Positions 1-11,802 of a DNA stretch of 64,000 nucleotides are shown here, piece by piece. The position numbers and the translations under genes were made by a program. The DNA is from Neocallimastix lanati (nom. inval.) (lineage: Eukaryota > Neocallimastigomycota > Neocallimastigomycetes > Neocallimastigales > Neocallimastigaceae): NCBI GenBank assembly GCA_016946835.1, contig JACVTC010000039.1:584501-648500 (forward strand). Direction: 5' to 3'. A model generated the notes under the pieces. The model worked only from the letters and a program-made list of their open reading frames with translations, was not told where the DNA came from and did no database searches. How positions within the stretch are numbered: the stretch's first letter is position 1; each line of letters starts with the position of its first letter.

Positions 1-2065
1 TTATAAGGATACCATTAAAGCGTTCCGCACGACCATTTTGTTGGGGAGAATATGGGATAGTAAATTGTTGAACAATCCCATTATTGGTACAGAATGTTTT
101 GAATTTTCTATTGTTGAATTCCGTTCCATTATCGGTACGAATAAAAGATATAGATTTATTGAAAATATTATTGATTTCTTTATACCAAGAGTGAAATTTA
201 TCGAACGTTTCACTTTTGTTGTCGAGAAAGAGGACCCATCCATAACGTGAAAAATCATCTAGAATTGAGAGGAAATACTTACTTCCATGAATTGATTCAT
301 TGACTGGCCCAACAAGGTCCATGTGGATTAATTCGAAAATGGATTTAGATTTATTTATAGATCTTTTATATGGAAAATTTTTTAATTTTGAATTAGAACA
401 AATAGGACATTTTGATTTAATATCAATTTTTAATAATTTGTTTTTGATGGGATTAATATAAAAATGCCCTAATCTCCTATGCCATAATTTTATTTTATCG
501 GGGATAGATAGTCTTGATAAGTGAAATAGATGTATAGGTGTATTAATTGGTTTATTATAAATTATGGGATTGGTTGATAACCAAATAATGAAAGTATTTT
601 GTTCGTTTGAAAATAGATTAATTATTCTGCTTCCATATTGATCATAGATGGTTGCACATAAATGATTTTTGTTATTAAAGAAAATGACCTTATAATATTG
701 TTGGATGAGTTTAGTAACTGAAATTATATTTTTAGTTATGTGTGGTACAAAATGGACGTTTCTTAATACAACTTTATTATTATTTAAATATCCAATGAAA
801 TCACCACATTTATGTGATGTGACTATGTTACCATTTGGGAGTACAATATTTTCATTGCAATACTTTAAATTTTTGAGGGAACTGATGGAATTAGTGATAT
901 GTAATGAAGCTCCAGAATCTAAAATCCAAGACGAAATTTTATTGTTTTGTTCAAGTTTTGTTTTCGAATCATTTTGTATTTTAGTTGTGATACAGTTTAA
1001 TAAAACGTCATTTTCTAAATTGTAATCTTCTGAAAAAATACCAGAATTATGGTTTTTATCATTTGAACTAACATAGTTTATTTGTTTATTTGTATTTCTA
1101 AATGTTTTGTTTTTAAACCGGTTATTTCTGGTATTTTTATAGTGTTGTTTTTTGAATTTAAAGTAATTTTTATGCTTGTTCTTAAGTTTGTTATTGTGCC
1201 AACAGTCCCTTGAAAAGTGACCGAATTTTCCACAGGTATGACATTTTCCGTTATTTGATTTTCTTTTGACATTGTGTTTTTTGCTATTAGTACGAAATCT
1301 AGTTTTCTGTTCAATATGGAATATCTGTTTATCGGATCCTTCTTGTTTTATTGATTCCTTCATGTTCGAGAATATAATGTCAGGAATGACATTTTTAATG
1401 TAGGAACATAGTTTATTCCAATCATCTTTATATTGGAAAACATTTATAAATCTTAGGTTTTCGAGTAGAGATCTGTTAAGTATTCCAGCTTTTATATTAT
1501 CACTAATATTATGATCTATGTTTTCAAGCTCTTCTATGGCATTTTGTAGTTTTGCCATAAAGATATTTATGTCTTGGTCTTCATTGTATTTTAGATTGTT
1601 TATTTTATTTTGTATTTCTAATTTTCTTCGTTCTGGACTTCTTGTGAAGGAATGTTCTAAGATTTTCCATGTTTGGAAAGCTGTTTTCCCTTGTCCCTCG
1701 ATTATTTTCCTAGTTTCCTCTCCTAAACTATTAATGATGATCCATTTTACCATGACATCATTTTTAATGTCTAGAAGGTTGGTGTCTTTATCATACACTA
1801 AATTATTATCGAACTTATCTTCCATGTAATCACTGAGGTCATCTTTAACATTCCTTTTTCTTATCTTCTTTACCTTTTCAGAAACAACGTATCCTTCAAG
1901 GTTATTTATCATTCATAAGTAAAGGATACTAGTTCTCCAGCTGTTGTAATTTTCTGGAGTGAGATCAATTACTCTATTGAAATTTTCAGAGTAACTGAAA
2001 GTGATACCCTTTGTTTGGGGATCGTTAATCACAATAGGTTGATTAATATTTCCTTGTCTTGTCAT
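1..2065 (-). mobile_element. Ty1/copia retrotransposon, 5' part of gag-pol with one premature stop
   Basis: One minus-strand reading frame runs from ATG at 2065 off the left edge (about 688 codons). It holds, in copia order: a Gag region; a CCHC zinc knuckle (C275-x2-C-x4-H-x4-C288); an aspartic protease motif DSGA at residues 383-386; a GAG-pre-integrase motif (LWHRRLGHF, W528); then the integrase core with D583, D645 and E681, i.e. exact DD35E spacing. Integrase immediately after protease, before any reverse transcriptase, is the copia order; the RT/RNase H part must lie left of position 1. An in-frame TGA at 1915-1913 (codon 51, after SILYL) interrupts Gag; the rest is fully open, so the copy looks young but probably inactive. 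The family encodes Gag particles and the enzymes for copy-and-paste transposition. LTRs could not be delimited; the 5' LTR should lie right of 2065. Confidence 0.93.
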
Positions 2066-3510
2066 ATTATTTTGATTGTTAATACTGCTTTATTTAAGGG
2101 ATTAGTTGTATTTCGTAATATAAATTTAATATTGTTATAGAATAATTCTTTTATTTTATTATTTGTTCTATTTATATTTATATTTTTAATTTAAATTTTG
2201 ATTAAAGAATGGTTTATGATTGGGGGTTTATATTGAATTGTTTATATTATTTTAATATGCCGAATACTGATTTTGTCCTGCTTTATTGGGTATATTTTAG
2301 TTAAAGATATCATCTGATTATTAAATGTTGATTTTTGCGATTGGTTATTTATATTATTTTCATTGTTTAAATTGTTTATTTTTGATTCATTGAAATTTTA
2401 TTTTGATCTTTAGTTTTGTCAAATAGGATGATTATATTTTGTTATTCATTTGATTGAATGATTTCTTTGATAAAAAAAAAATTTTTTTTTTTTTTTATTC
2501 TTATTTTTATTTTTTATTATTTTTTATATTTATATTTATGTAATCAGCTCAGATTATTTGGCTGACTTTACTCAGCTCAAAATATTATTATTCATTTGGC
2601 TGACTTTATTCAGCTCAGAGTATTTTTAACCATTTGGCTGACTTTACTCAGCTCAAAATATTTTAACCATTTGGCTGACTTTACTCAGCTCAAAATATTT
2701 TAACCATTTGGCTGACTTTACTCAGCTCAAAGTATTTTTGTTCATTTTGCTGACTTTACTCAGCTCAAAGTATTTTTGTTCATTTTGCTGACTTTACTCA
2801 GCTCAAAATATTTTTGCTATTATTTTTATTTATATTTTATTATAAATGATATTTGTATTTGTTTATTTAATTTTTAATTCATCTAAATTTAATATCACAT
2901 TATGTTGTAAGATTTCTTGAAAAAAAAATTAATATCATTGAAATATATTTCTTATTTTGAACACATTAGGTTGAGTTATAGTTTTTGTTTAAGTTATATG
3001 TTTAAGATTTATATAAGAGTAAACGTTAAAAAAAAAAAACTCCTTTTTTTTTTTTTTTTAATTTTAAAACTTTTGAACATTTATGACAAAAAAAAATATC
3101 ATTGTTTATATGATCCAAAAAAAAAAATAAAAAAATATAAATATTTATCTTTTGTTATAGCTCAATCTAAGGAGATTGAGACTCTTAATCTATTAACTCA
3201 GATGAAAGATTAACAATTCATATTATATTTTCGTATTTATTTATTTATAAAAGTGTTAAGTAAAAATAAAAATAAAAAATACATAATGCTTATTTTATAC
3301 ATTTAGATAATTAATTCTATTGGTTAAATATATTAAATATTAATTCTTATATTTGATATTTATCTCATTTCACAAAAGAAATTAAAATAATCATTTAAAT
3401 TACACAAATCTTTTTTTATTATTCAATATATTAAATATTTAAAAAAAAAAATTTTTTTAAGCTCAATATATTTTAATTCAATTATTTTTTTATATTAATA
3501 CATACTATAA

Positions 3511-3548
<38 letters not shown>

Positions 3549-3611
3549 TTCATAATTATAAAAAATAACTGTAATAAATTTGATATATTAATAATAAGTT
3601 CAAAAAGTAAA
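2066..3611. other. Upstream flank of the copia element, possible LTR, no gene
   Basis: About 1.5 kb between the Gag start and the ZNHIT2-like gene. The part next to the element (2066-2900) is less AT-extreme than ordinary intergenic DNA and contains a 37-38 bp tandem repeat, so it may include the 5' LTR and leader. I found no convincing primer-binding site and no second LTR to compare. A 98-codon open frame at 2917-3213 is homopolymer-driven (Lys, Phe, Leu, Tyr) and is not called as a gene. Confidence 0.5.
2545..2817. repeat. 37-38 bp tandem repeat, 7 copies
   Basis: Seven direct copies of a unit containing GCTGACTTTACTCAGCTCAA followed by a variable A/T stretch. Copies differ by a few substitutions; two inner copies are identical over their whole length. 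The unit is much richer in G and C than its surroundings. It lies about 0.5 kb upstream of the copia Gag start, a position compatible with LTR or leader sequence. Confidence 0.92.
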
Positions 3612-3883
3612 ATGAATTCGACTTTTAATCCTATAATAAATAATGCTGATAAAAATGAAAATGATATTTGTCAAATGTAATGAATCATATTTAATATTTT
3701 TTTGTATTTTTTTATTCTATTAACTTTATTTTCATAAAAAAAATGCAGATGTTTAAAGCAATATAAAAAATATATTTGTCCAAGATGTAATCTTAAATAT
3801 TGTAGTAAAAATTGTTATCAATCCAAGGTAATTAATAATATAATTAAACTCAAAATTTACACATTATTATGAAATGGTTTATT

Positions 3884-3950
<67 letters not shown>

Positions 3951-4753
3951 TATATTTAAATGTAATAAACAGGAACATAAATGTGCTGAAATATTTTTCA
4001 AAGAAAATTTTATGAATATGTTAAAAGGCGAAAGAGCGTCGGATACTAGTAAATATGAAATTATTCAGATGTTACGAAGATTAGAAGAAGAAGATTCAAA
4101 AGAATTAGAATATGAGCAAGGTTTATTAATATAGTTATAAAATTTCTTATTTTTTTTTTTAACTAATTTTAAATTAATTAATTTAGAAATTAATAGTGAC
4201 TTATTATAAAATTTCTTTCTTTTTTTTTTAAAAAAACTAATTTTAAATTAATTAATTTAGAAATTAATAGTGACGATGAAATTTCGGATAGATTTTCAAA
4301 ATTAAATTTAGGTTTGTCTTAAAGAATACAAATTTCAGTAAATATTTTTAATTAATTATCAAAATAAAAAAAAAATAATAATTATTCATGCAATCAAAAT
4401 ATATATAAAACAGATAAAATGAATACACAGGCAATATGGGAAAGAATGAATGACAAAGAAAAAAATGAATTTCTTAATTTATTAAAAAACACCAAAGAAT
4501 CAAATTCACAATTAGAAAATTTAATAGTACCTTGGAAACCTTGGTGGGAATTCAAAAATGAGAATTGCAATAAAAATGATTTAATTGAAGAAATCAACCC
4601 TGAAAAAAATTCTTTAATTTCTTTAAACGAAAAAAAGGACAATGAAATTGAAATTATTAATTTTCCTAAATTAAATGATTCAATTCAAAAAATAAGTAAT
4701 ATTGAAAATAAACCCAAAGTTTTTTTAGGATATAATTTAATTGATATAATGTA

Positions 4754-4816
<63 letters not shown>

Positions 4817-5690
4817 TTTATTTTATTTTTTTTTTTATTTTATTATATTCTATTACAATTTCAAATCTTTTAATTTATTATTATTATCATTATTATTATT
4901 ATTATTATATTAATTTAAATATTACATAGTATGTCATATGTCTATATATCTCGTTATTTTAACGGTGAAATTAATGATTATTTAAAAGAAAGCTGTGAAA
5001 TTCTTTGGGAATTAACTATTATATTAAATAATGATTCCCAATATACCTTTAATAATATTGAAGAAATAATAGAGATAAAAACATTAAGTTTTCAAAAGGT
5101 AATTAATATTATATTAAAATCGTTTAATTTAATATTTATAATAAAATAAGTGGCATATTTAAAATAATAAAATAAAATAAAATAAAATAAAATAAAAATA
5201 AAAATAAAAAAATAACAATAATCCAATACTAATAATAATAATAATAATAATAATTTTATTAAAGAAACATATTTCATATACAATCAATCAAAATATATTA
5301 GCAATTGAAGATGTTATTAAAATTTTGAAAAATAGGAAATATATATTATTAGCTTTATCAGACCTAATTGATATTTTTATAAAATTTCAATCAAAATTAA
5401 AAGAGGAAAAAAAGCAAAAAAAAGATAAAAATTATCATTATAAATATTTAAATATACCTATTAAAAAAGCATTTAAAACAGAAAAGAAGTTATATTACTA
5501 TCTTTGTTACTGTAACACTGAAAAAATTTTATCAGATGATTTAATAAATATTCTTATTCAAACTTTAGAAATAAAAGCGGAAGAAATGAAAAAAATTAAC
5601 GAAGACATTACTGATAATAAAATCAAATATAACATAATTAAAGAAAAAAATTCTACTAAAAATAAAAAAATTTTAATAGAAGAACTATAA
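3612..5690 (+). CDS. ZNHIT2: ZNHIT2-like HIT zinc-finger protein (R2TP/U5 snRNP assembly factor), 7 exons
   Basis: Exons 3612-3676, 3749-3827, 3973-4120, 4261-4311, 4414-4750, 4930-5098 and 5265-5690 join in frame to 424 codons plus stop, all with GT-AG introns. Residues 20-52 form a HIT zinc finger: C20-x2-C23, C32-P-R-C35, C40-x3-C44, H50, C52. After it come the family's conserved segments: a leucine- and glutamate-rich helix, the WERM...EKNEF block, PWKPWW near residue 150, and a final IEEL. The length is close to human ZNHIT2 (about 400 residues). In animals ZNHIT2 links the R2TP/RuvBL chaperone to U5 snRNP assembly; the same role here is inferred. Intron 2 carries a TTTA microsatellite and intron 5 a long poly-T tract. 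Intron 3 contains a duplicated acceptor region (see separate entry). Confidence 0.88.
4136..4274 (+). repeat. Tandem duplication of an intron-exon junction (decoy acceptor) in the ZNHIT2-like gene
   Basis: The block ATAAAATTTCTT...ATTAATTTAG/AAATTAATAGTGAC occurs twice in tandem (about 4136-4199 and 4206-4274). Both copies carry the 3' splice site TTTAG and the first codons of exon 4. Splicing to the distal acceptor (exon start 4261) continues the reading frame. Splicing to the proximal one (exon start 4187) runs into TAA within eight codons. The proximal copy is therefore a decoy exon start inside intron 3. Confidence 0.85.
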
Positions 5691-5737
5691 AATTAATCAT
5701 TCATATATTAAAATCTACTAAAATCAAAAAAAAAAAA

Positions 5738-5768
<31 letters not shown>

Positions 5769-6061
5769 GTTTTTGAATTAAATTTTAATTTATATATTAT
5801 TTATTAAAAAATGTGATAAAAAAAAAAAAAATTAAATATACATAAAACAAATATCAATTTTTTTTTATTCTTTTTGTTAATTATTTTTTGTTTTGTTTGT
5901 TTGTTTATTCAACTGTTAGTTTTCGTAAATATATGTGTATTTCATATACTTTTTAATTTTTTCCATTAAATTTTATATTTTTTTTCTATCATTTAATAAT
6001 ATTATTATTATAATTATAATTATTATTGTTGTTATTATTATTATTATTGTTGTTGTTGTTG

Positions 6062-6097
<36 letters not shown>

Positions 6098-6140
6098 TAT
6101 AATTTCTATTTCGTTAATTTGTTATTAAATATTATTTAAG
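5691..6140. other. Intergenic, microsatellites only
   Basis: Convergent 3' ends of the ZNHIT2-like gene and the secreted-protein gene. It contains poly-A, AAT, TTG and TTA microsatellites (for example 5741-5765 and 5999-6105). I see no gene in it. Confidence 0.7.
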
Positions 6141-6698
6141 TTAAATATATAAAAATAAAATTAATATAATGTTTATTATCATTAGTAATCCGGAGAATTT
6201 AAATGTTAAAAATGCATTTGAACATGTTTCTGGAGGATTAACACCAACTCTTGAGCAAATATCATCTAATTCTAAACTAACTTCTCCTGATTCCTTTCTT
6301 GCTTTACATATACATGGATCATGAATAATATTTCCACCACCTGTACCGCTATCACCACATATATCATCATAATTTTCACTATAGAAATTTTCAATACCTC
6401 TTGCTGGATTATCTGAAAACATCTGATTTGGATAGAATTGTCTACAATCTAATATAAAACTTAATTCAGTATAACCATAACAACTTAAAAATTCACCATT
6501 CACCCATGTAGCTTTATATAAATCACATAAGCATTTTGTTTGCATCTTAAAACTATCTACAGGGCCAATATCTAAGCACTCAGTATGATTATCATGATTA
6601 CTAAACATATTCATATCTATTCTATCTAAGCATGTTTCAACTATTGAAAATATAGAAGATAAAAATAAATTATTAATTATAAAAAAATAAATTAACAT
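6141..6698 (-). CDS. Small secreted, possibly membrane-anchored Cys-rich protein
   Basis: An intronless 185-residue frame. Residues 1-19 are hydrophobic and read as a signal peptide, followed by a lumenal or extracellular part with 11 cysteines. The last 17 residues (GLLMIINIILILFLYI region) are hydrophobic and could be a GPI-attachment signal or a membrane anchor. Residues from KCLCDLY onward show CLC-x(14)-YGYTE...C, a pattern shared with both repeats of the neighbouring 419-residue protein, so the two are probably related. It lies head-to-tail with that gene, 56 bp downstream of it. I do not recognise a named family; CFEM is an alternative idea, but the cysteine spacing does not obviously fit. 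Confidence 0.75.
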   Translation of the reverse strand: MLIYFFIINNLFLSSIFSIVETCLDRIDMNMFSNHDNHTECLDIGPVDSFKMQTKCLCDLYKATWVNGEFLSCYGYTELSFILDCRQFYPNQMFSDNPARGIENFYSENYDDICGDSGTGGGNIIHDPCICKARKESGEVSLELDDICSRVGVNPPETCSNAFLTFKFSGLLMIINIILILFLYI

Positions 6699-6707
6699 TA
6701 TATATAT

Positions 6708-6738
<31 letters not shown>

Positions 6739-6754
6739 TGATAATGATATTATA

Positions 6755-8014
6755 TTAAGAACAAACAAAAATTATTATAATATTAGTAATTATACCAGTT
6801 TTTCCTAAACGGCAATATGGTAATTGATTTCTTTCTTCCTTAATACTTGAACAAATTTCATTATAACTAATTGAATTTAAACCATATTCATTATAAACAG
6901 CTGAGAGTTCCTCAAATACATCATATCCTGCATTACATAAACAATAACTATAACCTGAATTATCAATAACTCTATTTACTGCTTGAACAAGACATCTTCC
7001 AAGTTCAACTGTTTCAGCATTTTTTGTTGATGTACTATATTTTTCTCTAACCACATTATTAATATTAGTATATAAGTCATAAACAACTTTCTTTATTGAA
7101 ACTGTAGCAGTTTCTAACTTTTTAATCATCATACTGTTAAAAAGTTCACCATAGTTTGGAATATTGTATTCCTTAAGCAGTATAAGAAGATTTTCATGAT
7201 TTAAATTTGAAATATATTTGTTTTCATTATTATAAATTTCTGATTTTTCAAGAAGTGGTGTACACACAGAATTGAAAGATTCTTCAGAAAAACCATAATA
7301 ACTATATAGAGCATATAATTTATTATCTTTATCATAAGAATAACTACATAAACAAACTGATACATCTTCATATTGAGGATAAATTTCTTGTTCAACTAAT
7401 TTTAAACAATTTAGATAATTTGATGATATTATTTTATCTTCACTTTTGAAATAAAAACCCTCTAATTCCTCTAAAAATTTACCTGTTCTGTAAGGAGAAG
7501 AATTTTTGTTTGCGACAAATTTAATTTTTTGGTACACATCATTGATAGCATCATTTATCGTATTAAAAGATGATGCTACCGAAGTTCGTAAACTTCCAAG
7601 AACAATTGAATTAATTAATTCACCATAGTTTGGTGTATCTGAATTATCACTAGTACAAGAAATATAAGCATTAAATTGACTTGATGTTAATGATTTAACA
7701 CATGAAAATTTATCATTCACATCAGGATTACAGTTTTTCAGTGATTGAATAAAAGTCGATCCACACGATAAATCTTGAACCTCACCTGTATTTTCTTCCT
7801 CTTGTCGTGTTACAAATCGTTTATGAAAAAATCTTCTTTCCCTTGAATATTCTCTAATTTTATAAATATTATCATTGAAATATTTTTTAAAACTGCCATC
7901 TAATTGTTGTTTAAAATGTTCATTGGAGTATACATTATGTTCTACATTTTCACCATTTACAAAACCCCACTGTAGACATAATAAGGGTAATAGAATCTTT
8001 AAAATTTTATTCAT
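6755..8014 (-). CDS. Secreted protein with two related CLC-type repeats
   Basis: An intronless 419-residue frame; an in-frame TAA lies three codons upstream of the ATG, supporting the start. Residues 1-21 are a typical signal peptide (hydrophobic core, ending VNG). A basic stretch RERRFFHKR follows near residue 60. Two repeats of about 155 residues begin with PNYGEL at about 128 and 286. Each has a Val/Ile-rich helix, then C...VCLC or YCLC, then a YG[FL] segment and a closing Cys (VC near 250, IC near 388). The C-terminus (TNIIIIFVCS) is short and hydrophobic, possibly a GPI signal. No family is recognised. The repeat relation to the adjacent 185-residue protein suggests a local duplicated family, plausibly cell-wall or surface proteins. 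Confidence 0.75.
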   Translation of the reverse strand: MNKILKILLPLLCLQWGFVNGENVEHNVYSNEHFKQQLDGSFKKYFNDNIYKIREYSRERRFFHKRFVTRQEEENTGEVQDLSCGSTFIQSLKNCNPDVNDKFSCVKSLTSSQFNAYISCTSDNSDTPNYGELINSIVLGSLRTSVASSFNTINDAINDVYQKIKFVANKNSSPYRTGKFLEELEGFYFKSEDKIISSNYLNCLKLVEQEIYPQYEDVSVCLCSYSYDKDNKLYALYSYYGFSEESFNSVCTPLLEKSEIYNNENKYISNLNHENLLILLKEYNIPNYGELFNSMMIKKLETATVSIKKVVYDLYTNINNVVREKYSTSTKNAETVELGRCLVQAVNRVIDNSGYSYCLCNAGYDVFEELSAVYNEYGLNSISYNEICSSIKEERNQLPYCRLGKTGIITNIIIIFVCS

Positions 8015-8593
8015 TACTTGTTATATATATATATACTTATTAATATAATAATATTAACAGTAAAAATAATAATTAATTTATATACGAAATATTATTAGAT
8101 AATAATAGTTTTCAAATGAAAAAATACTATTTATTTTTTTTTTGTTTTTTTGTTTTTTTGTTTTTTACTTCTTCAAGTAAAATATATTTAATTTTAAAAT
8201 ATTAAATAAATTATTTGGATGGTTCAAAATGAAACTTGTAATAAATTCTTTAACATTATTTTTAATTATTTTATAAAAAAAAATTTATTACCGATAAATG
8301 ACTGTTTTCAATGACTACTAAAATTTATTTATTATTTTGTTAAAATTCTATATTTTTCAATAATAAATAAGTAAATTTAAAAATAAAAAAATTAAAAAAA
8401 AAAAAAAAAAAGTAAAATAAAAAAAAATTAAATTAGAACCAAACTAATAATATTATAATATAATTTTATTTTCAATATATTTCCAAAAATATAATGAATA
8501 AAATAATTCATATAAAATTTTAAATAATATTATTTATAAAAATTAAAGTTTTAAACTCTTTAAAAATTTATAAACTAAATTGTATAAAAATAT

Positions 8594-8632
<39 letters not shown>

Positions 8633-8804
8633 TCTATTTATATATATATTTATATATATATTTATTTATTTATTTATTTGTTTGTTTGTAATATCTTTTT
8701 AATATTATTCTTTTAATACTATTATTTTTGTTTATTTATTTATTAAAAATATTATATAAGTATTTCTAAATATAATTAAAGTATAATTTTTAATTAAAAC
8801 ATAA

Positions 8805-8978
8805 ATAAAATAATTAATAATCATATTATAAATGTTGAATTATAATAAAAAACATTCAAATAAATGTATACTCTGTTATAGTTATTAAAAAAATAAAATA
8901 ATTAATAATCATATTATAAATATTGAATTATAATAAAAAACAATCAAATAAATGTATACTCTGTTATAGTTATTAAAA
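8805..8978. repeat. 88-bp tandem duplication
   Basis: Two adjacent copies of an 86-88 bp segment beginning TAAAATAATTAATAATCATA and ending CTCTGTTATAGTTATTAAAA. They differ by only a few bases, so the duplication is recent. No coding content. Confidence 0.9.
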
Positions 8979-9022
8979 AAAATGTTTATAGTTAGGAAAA
9001 TGAAATATCAGATTGCATCATT

Positions 9023-9450
<428 letters not shown>

Positions 9451-9487
9451 AAATTCATTGTAAAAGATAAAAGTTTAGTAATATATT

Positions 9488-9521
<34 letters not shown>

Positions 9522-9859
9522 TAATAATATTAATAATAAAATAAAAATAAAGCAAAATTGAAAAATGAAAATTAAATAAAAATAAAAATAAAAAAAAATA
9601 AAATAAAAAATAAAATAAAATAATTTGTTCCTCTTCTTGTTAAAAAATGAATTAAATTAAAACATTAAACAAATTAAGTTTAAAAATGACCATATATTAG
9701 AAAAAACTTTATTATATGGATATTATTATTATTGCTATAAAACATATATAAATTTTACATAAAAATGTTATAAATGTAAAAATATCATTTATTATTTAAT
9801 TGTAATATGGCACATATATAATGTGAAAAGTACATTTATCCAATACTTGTTATTTTATT

Positions 9860-11415
9860 TTATTTTATTTTGATTAATATTTTTACTCTTTTTTATAATA
9901 TTTTACTATTTAATTTATTTTATTTTATACTTTACTCTTTTATACTACTTCACGATTTTATTTTATTTTATTTTATTTTATTTTATTTTATTTTATTTTA
10001 TTTTATTTTATTTTATTTTATTTTATTTTATTTTATTTTATTCAATCTGTACTTCATATTCATATTCTACTATTTATTTTATTTTATTTTATTTTATTTT
10101 ATTTTATTTTATTTTATTTTATTCAATCTGTACTTTATATTTAATATTCTACTATTTATTTTATTTTATTTTATTTTATTTTATTTTATTTTATTCAATC
10201 TGTACTTCATATTCATATTCTACTATTTATTTTATTTTATTTTATTTTATTTTATTTTATTTTATTTTATTTTATTTTATTTTATTTTATTTTATTTTAT
10301 TCAATCTGTACTTCATATTCATATTCTACTATTTATTTTATTTTATTTTATTTTATTTTATTTATTTATTTTATTTTATTTTATTTTATTTTATTTTATT
10401 TTATTTTATTTTATTTTATTTTATTTTATTTTATTTTATTTTATTTTATTTTATTTTATTTTATTTTATTTTATTTTATTTTATTTTATTTTATTTTATT
10501 TTATTTTATTTTATTTTATTTTATTTTATTTTATTTTATTTTATTTTATTTTATTTTATTTTATTTTATTTTATTTTATTTTATTTTATTTATTTTATTT
10601 TATTTTATTTTATTTTATTTTATTTTATTTTATTTTATTTTATTTTATTTTATTTTATTTTATTTTATTTTATTTTATTTTATTTTATTTTATTTTATTT
10701 TATTTTATTTTATTTTATTTTATTTTATTTTATTTTATTTTATTTTATTTTATTTTATTTTATTTTATTTTATTTTATTTTATTTTATTTTATTTTATTT
10801 TATTTTATTTTATTTTATTTTATTTTATTTTATTTTATTTTATTTTATTTTATTTTATTTTATTTTATTTTATTTTATTTTATTTTATTTTATTTTATTT
10901 TATTTTATTTTATTTTATTTTATTTTATTTTATTTTATTTTATTTTATTTTATTTTATTTTATTTTATTTTATTTTATTTTATTTTATTTTATTTTATTT
11001 TATTTTATTTTATTTTATTTTATTTTATTTTATTTTATTTTATTTTATTTTATTTTATTTTATTTTATTTTATTTTATTTTATTTTATTTTATTTTATTT
11101 TATTTTATTTTATTTTATTTTATTTTATTTTATTTTATTTTATTTTATTTTATTTTATTTTATTTTATTTTATTTTATTTTATTTTATTTTATTTTATTT
11201 TATTTTATTTTATTTTATTTTATTTTATTTTATTTTATTTTATTTATTTTATTTTATTTTATTTTATTTTATTTTATTTTATTTATTTATTTTATTTTAT
11301 TTTATTTTATTTTATTTTATTTTATTTTTATTAATGCTTTATTTTATTTTATTTTATTTTTATTAATGCTTTACTCTTTTATACTACTTTCATTATTTAT
11401 TTTATTTTATTATAT
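9860..11415. repeat. TTTTA pentamer satellite with interrupters (left array)
   Basis: About 1.4 kb of TATTTTATTT pentamer repeat. Near its left end it is broken four times by an interrupter of about 38 bp containing CAATCTGTACTTCATATTCA and TTCTACTATTTA; one copy (10124-10157) has the variant CTTTATATTTAATATTCTAC. Its right edge carries a second motif, TTTTTATTAATGCTTTACTC. Both motifs recur, reverse-complemented, in the array at 60.4-64 kb. The 498-codon open frame here (Ile-Leu-Phe-Tyr-Phe periodic) follows from a stop-free 5-mer and is not a gene. Confidence 0.97.
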
Positions 11416-11802
11416 TAAATTCTATTTAATCTGTATTTTATATTTAAACTCTGTATGTTATTTTATTATATTTTATTTTATTTTTAATATTTGTAGGTCC
11501 AATCAATTGTAATAATTTCATATATTAATCTTTATTACTATAAAATATTCGAAATTAAATATCTTTTATATTTAAAAAAAGTAATAATAATAATAATATT
11601 TTAATATTTTAATATTTTAATATTTTAATATTACAATAAATGAAAAATCTAATAATAAAAATTATATAATATTTAAACCTAATTTCCAATTGTTTAATAT
11701 AATTATTAAATTTAATAAATTTAATAATTTTATAGTTAATTTTATAATTAATTAAATAAAAAATTCAAATTTTGTAAGATTAAATATAATAAATTTTAAA
11801 AA
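11416..11802. other. Intergenic region upstream of the Tim10 gene
   Basis: AT-rich, with a short AATATTTT repeat (about 11595-11632). No further structure is recognised. The Tim10 promoter must lie here, but no defined element is visible. Confidence 0.6.

Noticed and set aside
1913-1915. TGA in the copia gag as possible programmed readthrough or codon reassignment
   Set aside because: Host genes here use TAA and TAG stops, and no readthrough context is seen at codon 51; a simple mutation is the better explanation.
2917-3213. 98-codon open frame
   Set aside because: Composition is driven by A- and T-runs; no signal peptide, motif or splice context supports it.
9870-11366. 498-codon open frame of repeated Ile-Leu-Phe-Tyr-Phe
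   Set aside because: It is the translation of a TTTTA pentamer satellite that has no stop in this phase; no non-repeat content.
9860-11415. Pentamer arrays with regularly spaced interrupters as a CRISPR-like array
   Set aside because: The spacers between interrupters are themselves pentamer repeats, not unique sequences; the genome is eukaryotic.
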